12,085 nt of DNA from an uncultured Centipeda sp. GTDB taxonomy: Bacteria; Bacillota; Negativicutes; Selenomonadales; Selenomonadaceae. Below are positions 6,817 to 12,085 of the stretch, piece after piece. Where the stretch lies: positions 1 through 12,085 of the forward strand of contig CALALM010000336.1 of NCBI GenBank assembly GCA_937925565.1, in the 5' to 3' direction. The position numbers and the translations under genes were made by a program. Within the stretch, counting starts at the first letter, position 1; each line of letters opens with the position of its first letter. The notes beneath the pieces were generated by a model. The model was not told the origin of the DNA and made no database searches. It was given only the letters and a program-made list of their open reading frames with translations.

Positions 6817-7925
6817 TGACGGGAAACGATTGGCTGCAGCGTCTGGAAGAGGGACTGAGAAACGCTGCTGAGCAGGTGCAGAAGGTGCGCGGCGGTAAAA
6901 AGGAATGGCTTGTGTTCGGCACGGGCTCGACGACGGAACTTTATCTGCCATGTTTTGAAGCTGAGGGCATTGATCCTATTGCCTACGTGGACAACAACAC
7001 ATCCAAATATGGGACGGGCTACTATGGCAAGCCGGTTGTTCCGGCGAGCAAGATCGCCGGTTATGCGGATGCAGCGGTGCTTCTATGCACGGATGATCGA
7101 CGGACATGCAGGGAAATCGGGGCGCAGCTCCGCAGCATAGGAATTCCGTACCTCCTCGTGGCAGAGTATGTTTACGCACGTCATGCGCAGGAAATCATGG
7201 AGAATGCAGCTGCTCTGGATGAGACTTCGCTTGCCGTCTATGCGGATCGGATTTTGGCACATCTCGAAAACCGCCCCTTACAGCATATGGAGCACGCACA
7301 ATATTTCGCTGTGCCGGAGTTTTACGGATGTGCATATCGTGAGGTGTTTGTCGATATCGGTGCCTATGTTGGAGACACAATCGAGCAATATTTGTATCAT
7401 CGGCAGGGTGGGTTTTCACGTATCTATGCCATTGAGCCGAATGCTGCATCGTTTGCGGCGCTTTCCGCCCGTGTGGAGCGACTGCGAAGGGAATGGGCTC
7501 TTGATGATGGGCGTATCCGACTCATTCAGGCGGGGATTGGAAAAGAAAGCTGCCAAGGTCATGTTGTTCCCGGCAGCGGAACAAATGCACAGTTGGGATC
7601 GCGCATTTCTGAGGAAGGGGCATCGGATGAGGGAGAAACCCTTGTCATTTATAAGGTCGACGATCTTTTCAAGGATGAGCACATTGGCTTTTTGAAGGCA
7701 GATATTGAAGGTCGTGAACTCGACATGCTGCAAGGGGGGATCAATGTCATCAAACGTGATCGCCCCAAGATCGCAGTGTGCATCTACCACAACTGTTCTG
7801 ACATGTATCGTATTTTCTCCTATTTGCGTGAGGAGCTGACGGATTATCGTTTTGCTGTCCGTCACCATGCACCTTCTTTTGCAGAAACAGTTCTCTATGC
7901 CTATCCGGTTGAGATGGGGGGGTAA
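6816..7925 (+). CDS. Rossmann-FkbM family methyltransferase
   Basis: A 369-aa protein. ATG 6816 shares one base with the preceding TAA (TAATG), and AAGGAG at 6801-6806 is well placed. Residues about 28-125 form a Rossmann-like module: LVFGTGS (nucleotide-type glycine loop, G35-T-G37), YVDNN, YYGKPVVP. Residues about 170-365 are an FkbM-type SAM methyltransferase: motif I FVDIGAYVGDT (from about 178), acidic AIEPN, KADIEGRELDML (D296, E298) and IAVCIYHN. FkbM enzymes mostly O-methylate hydroxyls of polyketides or sugars. Predicted soluble, with no signal peptide. It is probably the last gene of the cassette, since a strong terminator follows after 20 bases. The fold is sure; the acceptor is unknown. 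The N-terminal module may bind a nucleotide-linked substrate or simply organise the protein; both are inference. Confidence 0.87.
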   Translation: MTGNDWLQRLEEGLRNAAEQVQKVRGGKKEWLVFGTGSTTELYLPCFEAEGIDPIAYVDNNTSKYGTGYYGKPVVPASKIAGYADAAVLLCTDDRRTCREIGAQLRSIGIPYLLVAEYVYARHAQEIMENAAALDETSLAVYADRILAHLENRPLQHMEHAQYFAVPEFYGCAYREVFVDIGAYVGDTIEQYLYHRQGGFSRIYAIEPNAASFAALSARVERLRREWALDDGRIRLIQAGIGKESCQGHVVPGSGTNAQLGSRISEEGASDEGETLVIYKVDDLFKDEHIGFLKADIEGRELDMLQGGINVIKRDRPKIAVCIYHNCSDMYRIFSYLREELTDYRFAVRHHAPSFAETVLYAYPVEMGG

Positions 7926-7945
7926 ACGGACGTTCTTAAATTACG

Positions 7946-7991
7946 AAAATTGCTGTACGGAGTTCAAAGAGGCTTCGTACAGCAATTTTTT
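7946..7991 (+). terminator. Rho-independent terminator closing the cassette
   Basis: A perfect 14-bp stem (arms 7946-7959 and 7976-7989) with a 16-base loop. The right arm ends in TTTT and continues with TT. The left arm begins AAAA, so it may also work in reverse. It lies 20 bases after the FkbM gene stop and ends the four-gene unit. Confidence 0.9.
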
Positions 7992-8019
7992 GCCATATCC
8001 ACCTGTTTCTCTGCAAATT

Positions 8020-8087
8020 TTGTTTTATGGAATTGCCTTTATCATAATGAGAGCAATATTTCTTTTTTCGCTATTTTATGGTATGCT
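8020..8087 (+). promoter_or_regulatory. Candidate promoter region for the DUF2225 operon
   Basis: The AT-rich gap between the terminator and the next gene offers two alternatives. One is TTGTTT (8020-8025), a 17-base spacer and CATAAT (8043-8048). The other is an extended -10, TGGTATGCT (8079-8087), without a good -35. Both lie upstream of the strong RBS GGGAGG (8105-8110) for the gene at 8119. The sequence does not decide between them. Confidence 0.4.
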
Positions 8088-8118
8088 AGAGTCAATTTTT
8101 CGGTAGGGAGGAAATATT

Positions 8119-8817
8119 ATGTCTGAGTATACCTATACTGTTGAGAAGCCGTGTCCGGCCTGTGGGGAAAAGACGCATGCAACAAAGCTGAAGGCCCGCC
8201 TCATCACACTGGGGACGGATGAGGATTTCTGCGTACACTACAAGGGTGTGAATCCCTATCGCTACCGCATCTGGTTGTGTGAGCATTGCGGGTTCGCCAC
8301 CGATGAGAAGCAGTTCACGGAGGAGCCTCTCTCTGCGCGCGATAAGGCGAAGATTCAGGAACTCCTCGAGGGACGCAAGATCAATCTTCCGTACAAGGAG
8401 GAGCGCACGGTGGAAGAAGCAATCCGCGCGTACAAGCTCGGCATCTACTTTGCCGAGCGTCTCGGCTGGACGCTCCAGAAACAGGCGGGCTACTGCATGG
8501 GCATGGCATGGGTTTACCGCGATACGGAGGAGCACGAGAAGGAGGCGGAGATGCTGCGCCGAGCTGCCGAACTCTATGAGAAGTCGGTGATGACGGAGCG
8601 CTATCCCATCAACGGAATGAGTGACAGCATGGCACTCTACATCGCGGGAGCAGCATACTATCGTCTGGGCGACTATGAGAAGGCGACACAGATGCTCTCA
8701 CAGATCATGAGCGATCAGGAAGTGCGCAAGAATGATGTGAAACTCTTTGAGCGCACGCAGAACCTCTGGCTCGATCTGCGTGAGAAAAAGGCGAAAGCGG
8801 AGAAGGCGGGCAGCTGA
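8119..8817 (+). CDS. DUF2225 family protein (zinc-ribbon plus helical repeats)
   Basis: A 232-aa soluble protein. The N-terminal part carries two CxxC pairs, CPACG (C12/C15) and CEHCG (C54/C57), consistent with a zinc ribbon. From about residue 95 to 220 it is helical and TPR-like: AIRAYKLGIYFAERLGWTLQ, then AEMLRRAAELYEKS, then YIAGAAYYRLGDYEKATQML. This matches the DUF2225 family, widespread in Firmicutes and without a firm biochemical role as far as I know. The ATG at 8119 has GGGAGG about 8 bases upstream. It is the first gene of a tightly packed operon; its stop TGA shares a base with the next ATG. The C-terminal tail is charged (Lys/Glu/Ala-rich). A scaffold or protein-interaction role is only inferred from the repeats. 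Confidence 0.85.
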   Translation: MSEYTYTVEKPCPACGEKTHATKLKARLITLGTDEDFCVHYKGVNPYRYRIWLCEHCGFATDEKQFTEEPLSARDKAKIQELLEGRKINLPYKEERTVEEAIRAYKLGIYFAERLGWTLQKQAGYCMGMAWVYRDTEEHEKEAEMLRRAAELYEKSVMTERYPINGMSDSMALYIAGAAYYRLGDYEKATQMLSQIMSDQEVRKNDVKLFERTQNLWLDLREKKAKAEKAGS

Positions 8818-9548
8818 TGATCATTGATCTCCCTGCAAATTTCATCGAGCAAGTGCAGAACATCGACTGGAGCGGTGTGCGTGAGGCAGTGAAAGATTAT
8901 CGCCCTGTCCTCACGGTGCTGCGCGATACATGGGATCGCGAAACGTTGGCACAGATCGCCGATGGGCATCTCTTCGTACGCGATTCCATGCTCAACGAGG
9001 CGATTGCGAAGAATCTCGGGACGGATGGCACGATCCGAGGGATTACGCTCCGCTCGCACAAAAACGGGCGTCTCGATCTCATCTGCACGACGACAAAAAA
9101 ATATAAGACGATCGAACTTTCGGGTACGATCGAGGAATTTATTCATGTCGGGGATAAGTCCTATGCAGTCTACCGCGTGCGGGAGAAGAATATCCCGAAT
9201 CACGGTCTCGTCTCATGGGTATTCTCGCGCATTTCGCTCTCAATGGTGGAGCGAATGGTGGGGCGCCTCGATGTATCCGATCGTCTGCCGGTGGACATTC
9301 GCGGCAATAAGGTGTATGTGGATTTTCATGAGGTGCTTGCCGCTTCGAAGCTCGGTCAGACGGAGTTTCGCGGGCATAAGCTGACGGATATGGTCGAGAT
9401 TGAGGGCGCTGCAGTGCAGGAGGGCGGCATTATGTTCGATACGAAACTGAATGTGCCCAATGATGTAAGGGAAGCACTCCGGGCAATTCTGCAGGAAAGC
9501 GCTTCCGTTGACACAGGAGATGCGGCGGAAGAAGGAGGTACACATTGA
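8817..9548 (+). CDS. Conserved-looking protein of unknown function
   Basis: A 243-aa protein that I do not recognise. ATG 8817 overlaps the upstream TGA by one base (TGATG), so translation is probably coupled. There is no signal peptide, transmembrane segment or cysteine cluster. An acidic amphipathic N-terminus (DLPANFIEQVQNIDW) is followed by a helical part to about 70. A beta-rich middle (ITLRSHKNGRLDLICTTT, KTIELSGTIEEFIHV, KSYAVYRVREK) leads to a possible amphipathic helix (LVSWVFSRISLSMVERMVG). A second beta-rich part holds LPVDIRGNKVYVDF. The alternation faintly recalls lipid-binding DUF2993-type proteins, but this is a weak impression. The Ala/Glu/Gly-rich tail is probably disordered. 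Codon use and clean junctions on both sides support a real gene. It may work with DUF2225 or DUF4127. Confidence 0.75.
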   Translation: MIIDLPANFIEQVQNIDWSGVREAVKDYRPVLTVLRDTWDRETLAQIADGHLFVRDSMLNEAIAKNLGTDGTIRGITLRSHKNGRLDLICTTTKKYKTIELSGTIEEFIHVGDKSYAVYRVREKNIPNHGLVSWVFSRISLSMVERMVGRLDVSDRLPVDIRGNKVYVDFHEVLAASKLGQTEFRGHKLTDMVEIEGAAVQEGGIMFDTKLNVPNDVREALRAILQESASVDTGDAAEEGGTH

Positions 9549-11188
9549 CGAGGATTTCTTGGATTCGTACACTTTGTATTGTGATGCTGACCATATTCCT
9601 TGTGCCGCAGTCGATTGACGCGGCAAAGAAGGAACCGGTTACAGAGAAGATTGTTTTCATTCCGCATGACAGCCGTCCGATCTCGAACAAGCAGACGGTG
9701 GACGTGGTGCGACGCACCGGTTATGATGTTATCGTCCCGCCGACAGAGCTGCTTGGCAACCGTGAGGACTGGGGGCACCCGGACGCACTCTGGACATGGC
9801 TGGACGAAAATCTCGCACAACCGGGAGTCAAGGCTGCGGTGATCTCCTCGGACGCGATGATCTACGGCAGTCTTGTCGGATCACGCAAGCACAGCTATAC
9901 ACGTGCGCAGGTGCTCACGCGTGCCGCCCGCTTTGATGATGTGCAGCGTGCCTATCCGAAGACGCCGCTCTACGTGTTCGGCTCCATCATGCGTACGCCG
10001 CGCTCCGGCGAGGCATCCGGACACGAGGAGCCGGAGTACTATCGCCGCTATGGTGCAGACATCTTCCGTTATACGGTTCTGCGCGACAAGGAGGAGGTCG
10101 AGGGACTCTCGCGCCGCGAGCGCAAAGAGTACGACTTTCTCGGGCGTCTGATCCCGCAGGAGGCGCTTGCCGACTGGATGGGACGTCGTGAGAAGAACTA
10201 TGCGGTCAATGAGTATCTGATCGACCTCCTGCGCAAACGTGGTACATTCCGCTATTTCACGCTTGGACGCGATGACAATGCACCGTTCTCGCAGACACAT
10301 CTGGAGAGCCGTCACCTTACGGAGGCGGGCGCCGATCTCGGTAAGACGAGGTTTCAGACGATGGCGGGCATCGATGAGATTGCCCTCCTTATGCTGACGC
10401 GCGCCGTGAATGAACAAAAACATGAGATTCCCTTTGTCTATCCCCGCTATAACTGGGGACGCGGTGCGGACACCGTACCCGCATATTCGGACGAGAAGAT
10501 CAGCACGTCGATCTCGGACGCCGTTCTCGCGGCGGGCGGCATGCTCGTCCGTGCACCGGAGAAAGCAGATGTTGTGCTTACGGTGAACACGAACCCCGAT
10601 GGGCGCACGTATGAGGCGAACGGCATACTCAACGATGCTACGCCGCGTGACGGAACGATGTATTTTGCGGACATGGTCGCGGACTATGTGGCGAAGGGCT
10701 ACCCTGTCGCCGTTGCCGATATTGCCTTTGCAAACGGTTCGGACAATGCCCTGATGGCGGAACTGCAGCGCCGCGGACTCCTCTATAAGATACAGGCATA
10801 TGCGGGCTGGAATACACCGACAAACAGCTCCGGTTTCGCGCTCGGTGAGGGCATGCTCGTCCGTCATATGGACGGGGATTCGGTCGATCATCTGCTCACG
10901 ACGCGCTATCTCGATGACTGGGCGTATCAGGCAAATGTGCGCAATACAATTGCGCGCCAGCTCACATGGCTGCGCGGCGACGGCTTTTACGGCAGCCTTG
11001 GGACGAAGATGGATGCGGTTTCCATGCGTTCATCGCGCATGATGAACCGCTTTATCGAGGAGAATCTGCCGCCGATCGCGGAGGTCGATACCGTTGTCGT
11101 GACATTCCCGTGGAACCGCATGTTCGAGTCGGATATTCTGCCGGAAGATCAGGGATTCGCGCAAGAGTATCTTGCAAGGAGGAAATAG
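9545..11188 (+). CDS. DUF4127 family protein, secreted
   Basis: A 547-aa protein starting at TTG 9545, which overlaps the previous stop by 4 nt (TTGA). A near-perfect AAGGAGGT at 9532-9539 decides this start. The N-terminus is a Sec signal: Arg/Lys residues, hydrophobic stretch LCIVMLTIFLVP, and likely cleavage after SIDA (about 26). The mature part matches DUF4127: early VFIPHDSRPISNKQTVDV, PPTELLGNR, AVISSDAMIYGSLVGSRKH, FGSIMRTPR, LGRDDNAPFSQT, and late GWNTPTNSSGFALGEGM with FPWNRMFE near the end. Many conserved Asp, His, Arg and Asn residues suggest an extracytoplasmic enzyme with an unknown substrate. Length is typical of the family. It lies between the unknown protein and a flavodoxin. 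Family assignment is confident; function is not known to me. Confidence 0.87.
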   Translation: MTRISWIRTLCIVMLTIFLVPQSIDAAKKEPVTEKIVFIPHDSRPISNKQTVDVVRRTGYDVIVPPTELLGNREDWGHPDALWTWLDENLAQPGVKAAVISSDAMIYGSLVGSRKHSYTRAQVLTRAARFDDVQRAYPKTPLYVFGSIMRTPRSGEASGHEEPEYYRRYGADIFRYTVLRDKEEVEGLSRRERKEYDFLGRLIPQEALADWMGRREKNYAVNEYLIDLLRKRGTFRYFTLGRDDNAPFSQTHLESRHLTEAGADLGKTRFQTMAGIDEIALLMLTRAVNEQKHEIPFVYPRYNWGRGADTVPAYSDEKISTSISDAVLAAGGMLVRAPEKADVVLTVNTNPDGRTYEANGILNDATPRDGTMYFADMVADYVAKGYPVAVADIAFANGSDNALMAELQRRGLLYKIQAYAGWNTPTNSSGFALGEGMLVRHMDGDSVDHLLTTRYLDDWAYQANVRNTIARQLTWLRGDGFYGSLGTKMDAVSMRSSRMMNRFIEENLPPIAEVDTVVVTFPWNRMFESDILPEDQGFAQEYLARRK

Positions 11189-11189
11189 T

Positions 11190-11678
11190 ATGCGTGGGAA
11201 AACGCTGATTGCCTACTTCTCTGCGTCACCCTCGCGGCGGACAGAGCGGGTTGCGCACAAGATCGCCGATGTCATCGGTGCGGATCTCTATGAGATCGTG
11301 CCCACTGTTCCCTACACGCAGGAGGATCTCAATTGGAACAATGCGCAGAGCCGCTCGAGTATGGAGATGCGCGACCCGAACAGCCGCCCCGAAATTGGGA
11401 GTAAGCTGCTCGATCCCGCACTGTACCGTGTTATCTTTGTCGGCTTCCCGATCTGGTGGTATGTCGCACCTCACATCATTAACACCTTCCTCGAGAGCTA
11501 TGATCTGACGGGCAAGACAATCATCCCATTTGCGACATCGGGCGGCAGTTCGATGGGACAGACAACCGTGCATCTGCGACCTTCCGCTGAGGGCGCGGTG
11601 GTGAAGGAAGGTCGCCGCTTCGACATGGGGGAGACACCGATGGCGATCAACTCTTGGATCGCGGCGCTTGGGCTTTGA
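11190..11678 (+). CDS. Flavodoxin
   Basis: A 162-aa cytoplasmic flavodoxin, an FMN-dependent single-domain electron carrier or NADPH-quinone-reductase-like protein. The start is ATG 11190, one base after the previous stop, with AAGGAGG at 11176-11182. An in-frame TTG at 11172 would lie inside the upstream gene and before the RBS, so it is rejected. The fold shows TLIAYFSAS (beta-1), GADLYEIVP, VIFVGFPIWWYVAPHIINTF (the aromatic/FMN-binding loop) and PFATSGGSSMGQT. The FMN-phosphate loop is unusual: SASPSRRTERVA replaces the usual S-x-T-G-x-T, with two extra residues and no glycine. It is the last gene of the operon, followed by a terminator 12 bases after the stop. The electron partner cannot be told from the sequence. 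Confidence 0.88.
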   Translation: MRGKTLIAYFSASPSRRTERVAHKIADVIGADLYEIVPTVPYTQEDLNWNNAQSRSSMEMRDPNSRPEIGSKLLDPALYRVIFVGFPIWWYVAPHIINTFLESYDLTGKTIIPFATSGGSSMGQTTVHLRPSAEGAVVKEGRRFDMGETPMAINSWIAALGL

Positions 11679-11690
11679 GTTTCGATCCGT

Positions 11691-11720
11691 AAAATACGGC
11701 TGGGAGCAGCCGTATTTTTA
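11691..11720 (+). terminator. Rho-independent terminator after the flavodoxin gene
   Basis: A perfect 12-bp stem (arms 11691-11702 and 11707-11718) with the tetraloop GGAG. The right arm ends in TTTT and runs on into TATAT. It lies 12 bases after the flavodoxin stop. The symmetrical A/T ends allow termination in both directions. The next gene starts only 28 bases later, so its promoter must overlap this region or it is expressed by read-through. Confidence 0.9.
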
Positions 11721-11748
11721 TATGACGTAAACTCTTAGAGAGGGCTTT

Positions 11749-12085
11749 ATGAAACGCAGAAATTTTATCTTTGGTGCGTTGGCGGGGATGGGGGCACTTG
11801 CGGGCGGTGCAGGACTCTTTGTGCGGCAGGAGAAGTTTGGGCGGGCGCCCTCGGGAGAGCGTCTGAAACGGATTCAGGCATCGCCGCACTACATGAGCGG
11901 ACAGTTCTTCTGCCTCGAGCCGGTCGAGGTTATGATGAACGATCTGCCCGACGAGGAGAAGCCGAACCGCATCGAGACACTCTATCGTGTGCTCTTCGGC
12001 GGTGATGATGGACGCGTGCCGAAAGAGGCAATCCCCAGTAATAAGACGGACCTTCACGCGATCCCCCGCACGCAGGATGTTGCGA
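11749..12085 (+). CDS. Twin-arginine-signal protein, probable MBL-fold metallo-hydrolase (3' partial)
   Basis: The first 112 residues are visible; the gene continues beyond the window. ATG 11749 follows GAGAGGG at 11738-11744. The N-terminus, MKRRNFIFGALAGMGALAGG, is a Tat-like signal: twin Arg, Phe at +2, then a Gly/Ala-rich hydrophobic stretch. No clear cleavage motif was seen, so it may remain an anchor. The following FGRAPSGERLKRIQASPHYM and the late NKTDLHAIPR resemble the N-terminal region of UlaG-type MBL-fold hydrolases with this signal. The metal-binding HxHxDH motif would lie outside the window, so catalytic capacity cannot be judged. Family assignment is from recalled resemblance and is moderate. 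Confidence 0.7.
   Translation, partial: MKRRNFIFGALAGMGALAGGAGLFVRQEKFGRAPSGERLKRIQASPHYMSGQFFCLEPVEVMMNDLPDEEKPNRIETLYRVLFGGDDGRVPKEAIPSNKTDLHAIPRTQDVA

Noticed and set aside
5617..6951. 444-codon open frame on the minus strand
   Set aside because: Antisense to the aldolase fusion and the start of the FkbM gene, with no recognisable motif or RBS. It is the mirror of the + strand codon pattern.
7852..8106. 84-codon + strand frame across the end of the FkbM gene
   Set aside because: Overlaps the FkbM gene in another frame and runs through the terminator and the promoter region, with no RBS.
9881..10891. 336-codon open frame on the minus strand
   Set aside because: Antisense to the DUF4127 gene and not similar to any family.
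11172..11174. In-frame TTG as an earlier start for the flavodoxin
   Set aside because: The AAGGAGG at 11176-11182 lies after it and points to ATG 11190; the added residues are not part of the flavodoxin fold.
1..12085. Mobile elements, CRISPR arrays, tRNA/rRNA
   Set aside because: No transposase or integrase motif, no regularly spaced repeats and no tRNA-like cloverleaf were seen on either strand by eye.

Overview
The window looks like a chromosomal stretch from a Gram-negative-type Firmicute, most plausibly a Selenomonas-like member of the Negativicutes. This is an inference: coding density is high, all genes are on the + strand, ribosome-binding sites are strong (AAGGAGG type), hand-sampled GC ranges from about 45 to 68%, and the gene set (DUF2225, DUF4127, a GH13-MalQ fusion, FkbM-type methyltransferases) fits that group. 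No RNA genes, CRISPR arrays, insertion sequences or phage genes were seen.

Region 1 (1-1910) holds the 3' part of a large alpha-glucan enzyme. The C-terminal end of a GH13 amylase-type domain runs without a stop into a complete 4-alpha-glucanotransferase (MalQ). It ends at a GC-rich hairpin that starts on the stop codon, followed by an intrinsic terminator.

Region 2 (about 1928-7991) is a four-gene unit with its own candidate promoter and terminator. In order it encodes an acetolactate-synthase-like ThDP enzyme, a zinc-finger/SAM enzyme of the sugar C-methyltransferase type, a DRE-TIM aldolase fused to a C-terminal Rossmann-like domain, and a Rossmann-FkbM methyltransferase. Genes 1-2 overlap by 4 nt and genes 3-4 by 1 nt. 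Sampled GC in much of this block is lower than in its neighbours. The set suggests pyruvate- or aldehyde-based carbon-carbon bond formation plus C- and O-methylation of a sugar or small polar metabolite. No glycosyltransferase, transporter or nucleotide-sugar gene is present. This is the best candidate for an undescribed system in the window.

Region 3 (about 8020-11720) is a second operon: a DUF2225 zinc-ribbon/helical-repeat protein, an unrecognised 243-aa protein, a secreted DUF4127 protein that starts with TTG, and a flavodoxin with an unusual FMN-phosphate loop. The junctions are 1-nt overlap, 4-nt overlap and 1-nt gap, so translational coupling is likely. A strong intrinsic terminator closes the unit.

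Region 4 (11749-12085) is the start of a twin-arginine-signal protein that resembles MBL-fold (UlaG-like) metallo-hydrolases. It runs off the end of the window.
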